DNA of 64,000 bases from NCBI RefSeq assembly GCF_015354575.1, contig NZ_JACAFQ010000018.1, positions 1 to 64,000 of the forward strand, written 5' to 3'. Shown in pieces: positions 8,089-16,947 of this stretch (within the stretch, counting starts at the first letter, position 1; the number at the start of each line of letters is the position of its first letter). Made by a program: the position numbers and the translations under genes. This stretch comes from Pseudomonas sp. UFMG81 (lineage in GTDB: Bacteria; Pseudomonadota; Gammaproteobacteria; Pseudomonadales; Pseudomonadaceae). Below the pieces are notes generated by a model that searched no databases, had not been told where the DNA came from, and saw nothing but the letters and a program-made list of their open reading frames with translations.

Positions 8089-8736
8089 TTACCGGGAGTA
8101 GGGCGCGGTGCGGCTGAGTTCGCCGCGCAGCACCGGTTGGCTGGCGCTGCCGGTGAGGAACAGCGCGTAGTGATCCCCCGGTTGCAAGGGCGGAAGGTCC
8201 AGGGCCTTGGCCTGTATCCCGCTGCAACCGGCGCTGAGTGTGGCGCTCACTGGGTTGATCGCCCGCGCCTGGCTGGTGTGGGTGGTCACCTGGGCGAACA
8301 GCGTCGGGCCGCCTTCGACCTGCAACTTGCCCGTCGGGCAATCGCTGGCGAGGTTGTAGAAGCGCAGCTCGGCTTTCAAGGCATCGTCGCTGGCGGCACT
8401 GTCGTCCAATACCTGCAGCTTGCCCTCATGCAGCACCAGGCTTTGGTAGCTGTCGGCGGCCACGGTGAGGGTACCGGCGGGCTTGCCGGCGATGACCACC
8501 TTGAAGGGCTCACCGCCCTTGACCACGTTGTAGGCACTGGCCTGCGAGCCCGCCTCGATACGTTGCGCCGGGTTGTGGCCGACCTGCACCTGCAGGGCGC
8601 CGTCCGCCGGTTGCAGCACGCGGACGAAGGCCGAGCCCGCCGGTGGGCGCGGCGCATACAGCTGGGCCAGCTTGCCCTCGGCCAGGGCGGCGCCGGGCAG
8701 CAGCAGGGCGGTGGTGAGCAGGGCAAGGGCTTTCAT
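8089..8736 (-). CDS. AlgF-like periplasmic acylation accessory protein
   Basis: A 215-residue protein with a signal peptide (MKALALLTTALLLPGAALA) and the AlgF-type start of the mature chain (LAQLYAPRPPAGSAFVRVLQ). In alginate synthesis AlgF is a small two-domain periplasmic protein needed for O-acetylation alongside AlgI, AlgJ and AlgX. Two Cys (SDCPTG, SAGCSG) may pair. Its ATG overlaps the stop of the adenylation gene (ATGA), indicating translational coupling. It probably helps hand the acyl group from the membrane acyltransferase to the periplasmic esterase-fold enzymes. Confidence 0.8.
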   Translation of the reverse strand: MKALALLTTALLLPGAALAEGKLAQLYAPRPPAGSAFVRVLQPADGALQVQVGHNPAQRIEAGSQASAYNVVKGGEPFKVVIAGKPAGTLTVAADSYQSLVLHEGKLQVLDDSAASDDALKAELRFYNLASDCPTGKLQVEGGPTLFAQVTTHTSQARAINPVSATLSAGCSGIQAKALDLPPLQPGDHYALFLTGSASQPVLRGELSRTAPYSR

Positions 8737-10205
8737 ACGGTCTCCTTGGGGCGTTTGGCCCGGGTTTGCTGGTACAGCTCGGCCAGGCGCTTGCGGTCGA
8801 CCTTGTCGGACAGCGTGGCGGGGAAGCGGCCGCAGGCCAGTAGTTCGGATGGAATCATGTAGGGCGGCAGGCTGGCGGCCAGGCGTTGTTTCCAGTCGGC
8901 CAGCGCCGCCGGCAGCGGGCCGAGGGTCACTGCCGGCAGGTGAGTAGGGGTCTCGACGAAACCGATCATGCGCACCAACGTCCCGTCCGGGCGACGCAAG
9001 GCGATGGTGGCGGCGTTGTCGACCCCTGGCAGGCTGGTAAGCCCGGCATCCACTTCGCCCAGTTCGATGCGGTAGCCGTGCAACTTGATCTGGTCGTCGC
9101 GCCGGCCGTGGAAGAACACCCGGCCTTCATCGTCGATCTCGGCCAGGTCGCCGCTGCGGTAGGCGCGCTTGCCGTTGTGCTCGAACAGCACGGCCTCGCT
9201 CAGGTCCGGGCGATTGAGGTAGCCATGCATCACGTGGTCGCCGGCAATGCACAGCTCGCCGTTGTCGATGAACAGCTCGGCATAGGGCTTGGCGCGGCCG
9301 ATGGACAGCGGCTGGGCACCGTTCTCCAGTGGCGGCAGGATTTCGATCCAGGTGGTCGAGCAGGTGGCTTCGGTCGGTCCGTAGGAGTTGATGATCCGCG
9401 ACTTGGGGAAGCGCGCCCACAGCTGGTTGGCCAGGGTCGGGGTCAGCGACTCGGCACCGAACACGAATACCCGCAGGTCGGGCAGGTGACTGGCATCGAA
9501 GGCGTCATTGAGCAACTGCTGACGGACGAAGGACGGCGTCGAAGCCCATACCTGTACCTGGCTGTCGGCCAGGTACTCGACAAAACGCTCGGGGTCGCCG
9601 ATGACCTCGCGTGGGCACAGCACGCACTGGCCGCCCAGGGCCAGCGCGCCACACAGGTCGAACAGCGAGAAGTCGAAGCTGAACAGCATCTGGTTCATGA
9701 ACCGGGAGCGCTCGCCCAGGCCCAGGCAGTCGCGGATCCAGCCGGCGAACAACGCCAGGCTGTCGCGGCCGATCTGCACGCCCTTGGGGTCGCCGGTGCT
9801 GCCGGAGGTGAACATGATGTAGGCCAGGCTCGGTTCGGCCAGTGGCGCGGCGCTCGGCATGCCGGCACGAAAGCAGTCCTCGGCGGCGTCATAGCAATGC
9901 CCGGCACCCACCAGCTCGATGATGCGCTGCAACCGCTGCGGTGGGTTGATGCTGTCCAGCGGCACATAGGTCACGCCCAGGCGCAGGCAGCCGAGCATGG
10001 CGACGACGAATTCGATCTGCTTGTGGCCGCTGAGCACCAGCGCGGTACCGGGCAGGATGCCCTGCGCGCGGGCACGCAGCGCCCAGGCCTCGACGGCCAC
10101 CTGCAGACCGGCCCAGTCCAGTAGCTGATGGGCGTCGCGCAGGGCAGGGGCGTCGGCGCCCTGGTGGCAGTTGGCGAACTCACAGCGGTCGAAATCGAAG
10201 TGCAT
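8733..10205 (-). CDS. DltA-like adenylation enzyme (amino-acid or acyl carrier ligase)
   Basis: A 490-residue stand-alone adenylation protein with all core motifs: A3 FTSGSTGDPKGV (132-143), A5 NSYGPTEAT (273-281), A7 YRSGDL, A8 RRDDQIKLHGYRIELGEVD and A10 LSDKVDRK with the catalytic Lys. The closest family is DltA, which loads D-Ala on DltC. FSFD (Asp178) aligns with the DltA/GrsA Asp that holds the substrate amino group, so an amino acid is likely. The DltA selectivity Cys (FCGE) is Gly here (FGAE, residue 250), suggesting a different or larger side chain. It lies between the carrier and AlgF-like genes. The substrate is not known. Confidence 0.85.
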   Translation of the reverse strand: MHFDFDRCEFANCHQGADAPALRDAHQLLDWAGLQVAVEAWALRARAQGILPGTALVLSGHKQIEFVVAMLGCLRLGVTYVPLDSINPPQRLQRIIELVGAGHCYDAAEDCFRAGMPSAAPLAEPSLAYIMFTSGSTGDPKGVQIGRDSLALFAGWIRDCLGLGERSRFMNQMLFSFDFSLFDLCGALALGGQCVLCPREVIGDPERFVEYLADSQVQVWASTPSFVRQQLLNDAFDASHLPDLRVFVFGAESLTPTLANQLWARFPKSRIINSYGPTEATCSTTWIEILPPLENGAQPLSIGRAKPYAELFIDNGELCIAGDHVMHGYLNRPDLSEAVLFEHNGKRAYRSGDLAEIDDEGRVFFHGRRDDQIKLHGYRIELGEVDAGLTSLPGVDNAATIALRRPDGTLVRMIGFVETPTHLPAVTLGPLPAALADWKQRLAASLPPYMIPSELLACGRFPATLSDKVDRKRLAELYQQTRAKRPKETV

Positions 10206-10238
10206 CCGGCACTCTCCTGGGCGGTGGCCTGTGCAGGC

Positions 10239-10472
10239 TTAGCGGTTGTTGTGGATGAAGGCGGCCAGGGCGTCGATCGACTCCAGGTGCTCGTCGATCT
10301 CGGTAGGCGGCACCTTGCAGCCGAACGCGTTCTTCACCGCCATGACGATGTCCACGGCGGTCATCGAGTCGACCAGGCCGGACTCGATCAGCAGGTCGTC
10401 GTGGGCAACCGAAGTGCCGATGACGTTTTCGATGATCTCGGCCAGTTGTTGCTTGAGGGTGTCGTCGCTCAT
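10239..10472 (-). CDS. Acyl/peptidyl carrier protein (DltC-like)
   Basis: A 77-residue acidic four-helix carrier. The phosphopantetheine attachment motif is GLVDSM, Ser36, and SIDALAAFI forms the last helix. It lies 33 bases upstream of the adenylation gene, so it is the probable acceptor of the adenylated substrate. The gene order MBOAT, carrier, ligase resembles dlt operons, except that AlgX/J/F-like genes replace DltD. Confidence 0.9.
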   Translation of the reverse strand: MSDDTLKQQLAEIIENVIGTSVAHDDLLIESGLVDSMTAVDIVMAVKNAFGCKVPPTEIDEHLESIDALAAFIHNNR

Positions 10473-10491
10473 TGCATTCGCTCCGTTAAAG

Positions 10492-12063
10492 TCAGAATTG
10501 GAAGTACAGGAAGCGGGCTTCCTTGTGCAGGTTCATCAGGCACAGCAACAGCAGCAGGCTCATGATCGCCAGCCACTTGAGGTTCGGTGCCCAGCGCAGC
10601 GCGGCCGGGCCGTCGAGTTGCGCGCGGGCCAGGGAAGGCGAGAAGCCGCCCATGATCTGTTGCGAGTTGGGCAGGCACCAGGCCACGGCGAGTACCGCCA
10701 GCACGTGCAGGGCTTCGAGGTGGCGGCCGACCAGCAGGCGCCAGGCGTCACCCCAGGCGATCCCGGCCGGGTACAGGACTTCGGGCAGGCTGCCCAGGCC
10801 ACGCAGGCCGAACATGCCCTCCACCAGCAGCACCGCATCCTGGGTGGATTCGGCGCGGAAGAACGCCTGGGCGACGATCACCGCGGCGAAGGTCAGCAGT
10901 ACGCACGCTGCCACCTTGAGCGGGTGCTGCTTGCCCTTGGCGGTGTGGCGGCCGACCACGAAGATGCGCCAGGCGTGGTTGATCGACAGGTACGCGGCAT
11001 GCAGCAAACCGAAGATCAGGAACTGCGCCCCGGCGCCGTGCCAGATGCCGGCCAGGCCCATGGTGAAGGTGGTTGGCAGGATGATCGCAGCAGCGAAGCC
11101 GCCCGGCGTCGCCGCGCCCTGGGTACCGACCGGCAGGCCACGCTTGCCACGCCACTCCGACACCGCCATGGCCACCGGGTAATACAGGTAGGCGGTCAGG
11201 TAGCGGGTCAGGGTCATGTGCCAGCGGGCCCAGAAATCGATGATATTGCTGGCCTTGTAGGGCGAGTTGAAGTTGAGCGGGAAGCGGATGCCAAACATTT
11301 TGGCCAGGCCCAGGGCCATGTCCGAATAGCCCGAGAAGTCGAAGTACAGCTGCAGCGCATAGGCGATGCCGGTGCCCCAGGCCGCCCAGAAACCCAGGCT
11401 GGCGGGGTCGGCGAAGCCGGCATCGGCATAGGGGGCGATCGGGTCGGCCAGCAGTACCTTCTTGGCCAGGCCGATGACGAACAGCATGCCGCCGACGCTG
11501 AGGTTCTCGGCCCGGAAGCGGTAGGTATCCGCCTTGGCGAACTGCGGCATCATCTCTTTGTGGTGCAGGATCGGGCCGGCGATCAGGTGCGGGAAGAAGG
11601 TCACGAACAGCACGTAGCTGAGCAGGCTGCGCTCCTTGACGATGCCGGCGCGGCAGTCCAGCAGGTAGCCGATCTGGGTGAAGGTGAAGAAGCTGATGCC
11701 CAGCGGCAGGATGATGTCGTCCAGGCGGTTGCCTGCCAGGCCCCAGTCCTGGGCGAAATTGACCAGGGTGACGAAGTACTTGTAGTGGAACAGCAGCGCC
11801 AGGTCGGCGATCACCCCGGCGCTGGTCACCAGCAGTTGCGTGCGCCCACGGGTACTGAGGATCAGCAGGCTGACCAGGTAGTTGAAGGCGATCGAGCCGA
11901 TCAACAGCAGCACGAACTGCGGGTTCCACCAGCCGTAGAAGACGATCGAGGTCAGGCACAGCCACAGCGCGGCGCCGCGCAGGCTACGGGCGGCGATCAG
12001 GTAATGCGCGGCCAGGGTCAGCGGCAGGAACAGCAGCAGGAACAGGTAGGAGTTAAAGAGCAT
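10492..12063 (-). CDS. AlgI-like MBOAT membrane O-acyltransferase
   Basis: A 523-residue polytopic membrane protein of the MBOAT family. It starts MLFNSYLFLLLFLPLT as AlgI does, and carries DFWARWHMTLTRYL (His282) and GIWHGAG (His342), the two His positions essential in AlgI. In alginate and cellulose modification this protein moves an acyl group across the inner membrane to periplasmic transferases. Here the donor may be the neighbouring carrier protein. The gene overlaps the end of the AlgJ-like gene by 11 bases. Confidence 0.9.
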   Translation of the reverse strand: MLFNSYLFLLLFLPLTLAAHYLIAARSLRGAALWLCLTSIVFYGWWNPQFVLLLIGSIAFNYLVSLLILSTRGRTQLLVTSAGVIADLALLFHYKYFVTLVNFAQDWGLAGNRLDDIILPLGISFFTFTQIGYLLDCRAGIVKERSLLSYVLFVTFFPHLIAGPILHHKEMMPQFAKADTYRFRAENLSVGGMLFVIGLAKKVLLADPIAPYADAGFADPASLGFWAAWGTGIAYALQLYFDFSGYSDMALGLAKMFGIRFPLNFNSPYKASNIIDFWARWHMTLTRYLTAYLYYPVAMAVSEWRGKRGLPVGTQGAATPGGFAAAIILPTTFTMGLAGIWHGAGAQFLIFGLLHAAYLSINHAWRIFVVGRHTAKGKQHPLKVAACVLLTFAAVIVAQAFFRAESTQDAVLLVEGMFGLRGLGSLPEVLYPAGIAWGDAWRLLVGRHLEALHVLAVLAVAWCLPNSQQIMGGFSPSLARAQLDGPAALRWAPNLKWLAIMSLLLLLCLMNLHKEARFLYFQF

Positions 12064-13180
12064 GGTCGGCCTGCGGTTCAGGTAGCGTTGCCAGCACGGC
12101 GCGCTCGTCCGCGGTCAGCGGCAGCGACAGGGCGCTTTCGGAGAATTCCCAGATCACCAGTTTCAGGCTGGCAGGCCAGCGCTCGCGCTTGAGCAGCGCC
12201 GCTTGCAAGGCGCCACTGAACTGGCCGCCGTCCAGGCTCTGGTTCCACACCTGCTGGCCGAGGTTGCGGCCCAGGCGTTCGGCGAAGGCGCTGCGCCGGC
12301 CGTTGGAGCTGCCGGCCAGCAGTACCTGCACCGGCGGGGTGTCGTCGAGCAGGCCACCGCCGCGTTGCACCTGGATCTGCTCGGGGTGTTCGGTTTCCAG
12401 CGCTGGGCGCCAGGCCGCCGGGGCATGTTCGAGGCCGGCCAGCACGATCAGGTCGCCCATGCGGGGCTGGGCCGCGCCCGGCGGCGCGCTGCTGAACAGT
12501 TGGTCGCGCTTGCCGGCTAGCAGCGGCAAGGCGCTGGCTGCCACGGCATCGGCGGCGCGTTGGGCGCCATCGGCGTTGAGGTGCACGTCGGTGTGGAAGA
12601 AGCGGGGGGTGGACTGGCCGTCATGGGCCAGGGCCGCGCCAAGGTCGACGTAGGGCACCGCGAGGCTGACCAGGCTGGCCTGCCACTGGCCCAGGCGTGC
12701 CTGCAACTGCGGCGACTGGCGCAGGCCGCAGAGGGCCTGGGGTTCGATACGCGCTTTGTCCGGCACCGCCACCAACAGCACCTGCAGGCCCTGGCCTTGC
12801 AGCTGGCCGACCCAGTGGCGCATCAGGCGCAGGCGCGCTTCATAGGCGCCGTTGACGCCCGGCTGGGCACGCAGGCCATCGCGGTAGAACAGCCAGCCCG
12901 GGCAGCCCTGCACCACCTGGTCGCCCAAGTCGCCCAGCAAGCGGTAGCGGGCGGCGGCGCTCAGGGTGTCGGCGTGCTGCTGCAGCGTGGGCTGCAAGGC
13001 ATCGCCCAGGGCCTTGCCGGCTTCACCGTCGAGCCAGGCGGCAGGCCTTAGCTGCGCAGCGTCGAGCTGGCTGCCATGGAGCATCCACAGGCCGCAGGCC
13101 TGGCCCAGCAGCAGCAGGGCGATCACCGCGGCGGTGTAGCCGCGATGCGAGGGCGTGGCAGGGGTAGCCTGGTCAGCCAT
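12053..13180 (-). CDS. AlgJ/AlgX-like SGNH-type periplasmic acyltransferase, membrane-anchored
   Basis: A 375-residue protein with one N-terminal membrane anchor (about 14-34) and an AlgJ/AlgX-type SGNH domain. The Asp-x-His pair is HTDVH (Asp198, His200) and the nucleophile is in LLAGSSNG (Ser291/292). CPGWLFYRDG matches the segment before the first strand in AlgJ. It would transfer the acyl group delivered by the MBOAT onto the glycan or onto the AlgX-like partner. It is four bases downstream of the AlgX-like gene. Confidence 0.8.
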   Translation of the reverse strand: MADQATPATPSHRGYTAAVIALLLLGQACGLWMLHGSQLDAAQLRPAAWLDGEAGKALGDALQPTLQQHADTLSAAARYRLLGDLGDQVVQGCPGWLFYRDGLRAQPGVNGAYEARLRLMRHWVGQLQGQGLQVLLVAVPDKARIEPQALCGLRQSPQLQARLGQWQASLVSLAVPYVDLGAALAHDGQSTPRFFHTDVHLNADGAQRAADAVAASALPLLAGKRDQLFSSAPPGAAQPRMGDLIVLAGLEHAPAAWRPALETEHPEQIQVQRGGGLLDDTPPVQVLLAGSSNGRRSAFAERLGRNLGQQVWNQSLDGGQFSGALQAALLKRERWPASLKLVIWEFSESALSLPLTADERAVLATLPEPQADHAL

Positions 13181-13183
13181 GGT

Positions 13184-14158
13184 TCACTTACCGACGGCGG
13201 CGCGCAGGCGCTGGCGCCAGGTGTCGGCGCCCATGATCGAGGCGTTGTCCCACAGGCCGCTGGCCTGGGGGCCTTGGGCATAGGTGGGTTCGAACATCTG
13301 CCACACCAGCACTTGCGGCGGGTTGCGCTTGAAGTCTGGCGATTCGAGGTATTCGAGCAACATGATCCACTGGCCGACATTGCCGGGCTTCCAGTTCACC
13401 GACACCGGACGGTCGAGGCTGTTGGAGAGCTTTTGCGGGAAACCGAAGTACGGCTGGACCATGCTGTGGCCCGTCACGTGCAGCGGCGCCGGGGCATCGT
13501 CGAGCAGGCCGTTGGCGGCGGCCTGGCGGCGCACGGTGAACGTTTCGCGACCGGTTTGCTTGCGCTGCTCGGGGGTGAGGAAGCGTTCGGCCAGGTCGCC
13601 GTAGCGGCGCTCCTTGAACTCGCTGCCCAGCACCATGCCGCTGCCGGCATTGCCCTTGAGCGTCGGCACATCGCGCTTGGCCTGCGCGGCGGTGGCCACG
13701 GCGGTGGCGTCGGCGGCAGCCTGGGTCCAGTGCTGGTCGGTGCGGTAGAAGACCTCCTGGCCGCCGGCCTTGACCTGGCGCAGCACGGCTTCGTCATCGA
13801 TGGCGCTGATACCCGCCTTGCGCAGGCTGGCCAGGATGGTCTGGTAGCGCTGTTGCACAGGGGCGCTCAGGGCTTTGCCGGCAGGCAGCTTGTCCTGGTA
13901 GAAGCGGGTCTTGTCGGGCAGCACCAGCACCTGTAGTTGCACACCACGGGCGGCCAGGGCCTGCTGGGCGTCCTTGATCAGTGCGGTGGAGGCTTCGATG
14001 CCACGGCCATCGACTTCGGTCAGGCTGCCCCAACCGGGGAACAGCCAGCCGTCGTTGCCGCGCAGGACGATCGATGAGTCGTCGGCCTGCGCGGTCGGCA
14101 GGGCCAGGCCAGTCACCAGCAGCGCGGCGACGAGGCTTTTGAGGGAGCGGTTGAGCAT
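13184..14158 (-). CDS. AlgX-like periplasmic acyltransferase
   Basis: A 324-residue secreted protein with signal peptide MLNRSLKSLVAALLVTGLAL and Ala-rich cleavage near QADD. It has an SGNH/AlgX catalytic set: YRTDQHW (Asp141, His143) and TGHSM (Ser232). No C-terminal carbohydrate-binding module is evident, so it is shorter than alginate AlgX. The start ATG 14158 has GAGG at the right distance; an upstream TTG overlaps that ribosome site. With the AlgJ-like protein it makes a two-enzyme acyl relay as in alginate acetylation. Confidence 0.8.
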   Translation of the reverse strand: MLNRSLKSLVAALLVTGLALPTAQADDSSIVLRGNDGWLFPGWGSLTEVDGRGIEASTALIKDAQQALAARGVQLQVLVLPDKTRFYQDKLPAGKALSAPVQQRYQTILASLRKAGISAIDDEAVLRQVKAGGQEVFYRTDQHWTQAAADATAVATAAQAKRDVPTLKGNAGSGMVLGSEFKERRYGDLAERFLTPEQRKQTGRETFTVRRQAAANGLLDDAPAPLHVTGHSMVQPYFGFPQKLSNSLDRPVSVNWKPGNVGQWIMLLEYLESPDFKRNPPQVLVWQMFEPTYAQGPQASGLWDNASIMGADTWRQRLRAAVGK

Positions 14159-14169
14159 GGCGATGGTCC

Positions 14170-16947
14170 TCAATACGACAGGGTCAGGTTCATGAACAGC
14201 CCCTCGGCCCGGTCGTTGGCACCGCCGCCGATGGCGAAGCGGTATTGCACGGTCCAGTCCAGGTAGGAGCGGGGGGTGTGGTAGTGGTCTTCACGGAAGT
14301 AGTAACGCAGGGCGACGCCGGGGCCGGCGCCCATCGACCAGGTGCCCTGGTCGCGGTTCAGGGAGTACTTGCCGCCGTCGATATCCTCCAGCAGGCCGCT
14401 CTTGCCCTTGAGGTGGGTCACTTCGTCCTTCTGCCAGATCCAGTCGGCAGCGCCCACCAGGTGCGGGAACAGCACCAGGTTGGGGGAGGCTTCGGTGAGC
14501 CGGAAGCTGCGGCCCAGGCGGATTTCGTTGCTCAAAAACAGTTGGCGGCGTAGCAGGCGGCCGTCGGCCGTGCCCAGCTCTTCGAGGCGCGAACCCTGGC
14601 TGTCGACGTCATGCAGGGTGAACTTCGCCGCGTTGTCTTCGAGCGAATAGCCCAACTGCGAATAGGCATCCACCGTCCACCAGCTGCGCTCCATGCGCAG
14701 CTCGGTGCCGCGGTAGAAACCGTAGGTCGCGTAGGCCAGCCAGCCGCCGGCGCGGTCCTTGAGCTGATAGCTCATCAGTGCGCCACTGATGCGATTGATG
14801 CCTTGGTTCTCACGATCAAGGTTTTCCGTGGCGATCGTTTCCTGAAGCTCGCAGCGCACACTGTTCTTGCCAGGACTCGCCGTCCCTTGACGTGTGGCGC
14901 TACCGAGCAGGAAGCGTCGTTCCAGGCCGACGGTGAAGCCGGTATCGGCAATCGAATAACGCACGCCCAGCGAGCCAATGGTGCTGGGGAAACCGCTGAC
15001 CGATTTGGAATCGCTGCTGCCGTTGTCGTCCAGTGCCTGCTTGCTGCACGGGTCGATCGCGCCTGCGGCCTTGAAGCGGCCACCCTCGTCCCACAGCGTG
15101 TTGCTCATCCGCCCGTACACCTCCAGCACGCCGTTCTGGTCGTTGAACTGGCTCGGGCGCCAGTACAGCTCGGCGGTGCTGAACACCGAGTCGCCCGCCG
15201 AGCTTTGCCCGGCGTTGGCGATGGTGGTGCTCGGCCGGGCGCCGCGATAGCTGGTGGTCACCGTGGCACCCCATTCGCGATCGAAGGCGGTGATGGCGCT
15301 GCGGGTGTCGTGGCGTTGCTGCGCATCCAGGTCGAGGGTGCCTTGGTCGTCCAGGTCGATGACGTGCTTGAGCTGGCGTACCGCTTTGGGTTTCTCACCC
15401 ATCGCCGACAGCGCATAGGCCTCGTCGAGCATCACGGTCTTCGGCGCCTTGCCGGTGTCCTGGGCGGCGCGGAAGTCTTCGCGGGCGCGGGCGGGCTGGC
15501 GGGTGCGCATGCGCAGGTAGCCGCGCTGCATCAGCAGGTCGGCATCGGCAGGTGCGCGGGCAATGGCATCGCTGAGGCGCTGCTCGGCCTCGGCGGCCTG
15601 TTGCGAGTTGCCGGCGGCGAGGGCGGTGGTCAGCAAGCGCTGGAACTCCAGATTGTCCAGATCCTGCTCGCTGGCCTTGCGGGCCTGGCGGATGGCCTCC
15701 TGGTAGTCCTGCCGCGCATAGGCGGCATAGGCTTCGGCGGCCGGGCCGGCGGCACCGCCGGCATCGGCGGGCAGCAGTTCGCACTGGGTGCCATAGGGCG
15801 TGTCCTGGCACGACTGGCGCGGGGCAGGGTAGTTGGCCAGGGTCAGCGCGGCGCTCGGGCGACGCGTATCGGCCAGGGCTTCGCGACGTTTCATGGCGGC
15901 CTCGTCGTCGGCCGCCAGCGGTGCCAGCAGCGCTGTGGCGCGGGCCTTGTCGCCGCCGGCCAGGGCAGCGTCGATGGCGATCAGGCGCACATTGCGCAGC
16001 TGTTCTTCATCGAGCCAGTCCTGGGCCAGGGCGCTGTCGAAGTCGCTGGCGGCCGCTGGGGCATTGCCCTGCAACTGGCGCAGGTAGCCGCGCATGACGA
16101 TCATCACGGTGCTTTCGTCATCGGCTTCCAGCGCCTGGCTCGCAGCCTGTTCGGCGGCGGCGGATTGGTTGTCGAGCAGCAGCACGGTGACCAGCAACAG
16201 GCGGTGGCTGGCAATGTCCGGGGCCAGGCGCACCGCTTCACGCGCCAGGGGCACGGCGTCGCCGGGGCGGTTGGCGATCAGCGCTTGGTAGGCCTGTTCG
16301 GCCGGGCGCACGGCCATGCGCCGGCTCAGGGTCTGGCGGCGGGCCTGCAAGTCGCTGGTGTTGGGTGCGCCCAGCTGGACCGCCGTGTCCGCAGCGGCGG
16401 CGGCTTCGGGCCAGCGCTGCTGGGCTTCCAGGCTGTCGAGCCAGAGCAGCGCCCAGGCGCCCTGGCTCGGGTCGATACGAAATGCCCGTTCGGCGTTGCG
16501 TTCGGCGCCGGGCATGTCGCCGGCGTTGTAGGCGGCATAGGCCTTGGTGGCGAGCGGGAAACCGCGCTGGTAGGCCGCCGAAGGTGCCGGGCCATTGCTG
16601 GCCGTGGTGGATTGCAGGTTGGCCACCGCAGCTTGCAGGCCGGGGTCGCGCACACCCCGTTTGAGGGCGCCTTGTGCGGCCTGGCGGGCCTCGCTGCGCC
16701 GCCCGAGCTTCTGCAGGGTATAGACCTTGAGCAGGTTCAGGCGGGCCACGTCCGGGCGCAGTTTGAGCGCGGCATCCACCTGTTGCAGGGCATCGCGGTA
16801 GCGCCCCGACTGGTAGCTGCGGTAGGCCAGGTCGGCCTGCTCCCAGGCCACCCCCTCCAGCGGCACCTCGGCGGCCAGGGCGGTGGGCAGGCTGGCGCAG
16901 GCAAGCCAGGCACCGAGCAACAGAGTGGCGGGACGAGGGTGAATCAT
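14170..16947 (-). CDS. NfrA-like TPR/outer-membrane protein (phage N4 adsorption protein A family)
   Basis: A 925-residue protein: signal peptide (MIHPRPATLLLGAWLACASL...), then roughly 500 residues of TPR repeats (LKLRPDVARLNLLKVYTLQK, NAERAFRIDPSQGAWALL and similar), then an NfrA-type C-terminal domain rich in beta strands. That part ends YRFAIGGGANDRAEGLFMNLTLSY, with the aromatic-terminal strand of an outer-membrane barrel. In E. coli NfrA is the outer-membrane receptor for phage N4 and partner of the NfrB glycosyltransferase. A role like BcsC/AlgKE in export is inferred. The ATG overlaps the stop of the NfrB-like gene (ATGA); longer upstream reading is a shadow. Confidence 0.85.
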   Translation of the reverse strand: MIHPRPATLLLGAWLACASLPTALAAEVPLEGVAWEQADLAYRSYQSGRYRDALQQVDAALKLRPDVARLNLLKVYTLQKLGRRSEARQAAQGALKRGVRDPGLQAAVANLQSTTASNGPAPSAAYQRGFPLATKAYAAYNAGDMPGAERNAERAFRIDPSQGAWALLWLDSLEAQQRWPEAAAAADTAVQLGAPNTSDLQARRQTLSRRMAVRPAEQAYQALIANRPGDAVPLAREAVRLAPDIASHRLLLVTVLLLDNQSAAAEQAASQALEADDESTVMIVMRGYLRQLQGNAPAAASDFDSALAQDWLDEEQLRNVRLIAIDAALAGGDKARATALLAPLAADDEAAMKRREALADTRRPSAALTLANYPAPRQSCQDTPYGTQCELLPADAGGAAGPAAEAYAAYARQDYQEAIRQARKASEQDLDNLEFQRLLTTALAAGNSQQAAEAEQRLSDAIARAPADADLLMQRGYLRMRTRQPARAREDFRAAQDTGKAPKTVMLDEAYALSAMGEKPKAVRQLKHVIDLDDQGTLDLDAQQRHDTRSAITAFDREWGATVTTSYRGARPSTTIANAGQSSAGDSVFSTAELYWRPSQFNDQNGVLEVYGRMSNTLWDEGGRFKAAGAIDPCSKQALDDNGSSDSKSVSGFPSTIGSLGVRYSIADTGFTVGLERRFLLGSATRQGTASPGKNSVRCELQETIATENLDRENQGINRISGALMSYQLKDRAGGWLAYATYGFYRGTELRMERSWWTVDAYSQLGYSLEDNAAKFTLHDVDSQGSRLEELGTADGRLLRRQLFLSNEIRLGRSFRLTEASPNLVLFPHLVGAADWIWQKDEVTHLKGKSGLLEDIDGGKYSLNRDQGTWSMGAGPGVALRYYFREDHYHTPRSYLDWTVQYRFAIGGGANDRAEGLFMNLTLSY

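Noticed and set aside
7075..8862. 595-codon plus-strand frame over the acyl-CoA dehydrogenase and AlgF-like genes
   Set aside because: Antisense shadow with His/Gln/Val/Gly-rich composition and no domain.
10246..12192. 648-codon plus-strand frame over the carrier and MBOAT genes
   Set aside because: Antisense shadow; the minus strand gives an AlgI-like protein with catalytic His residues.
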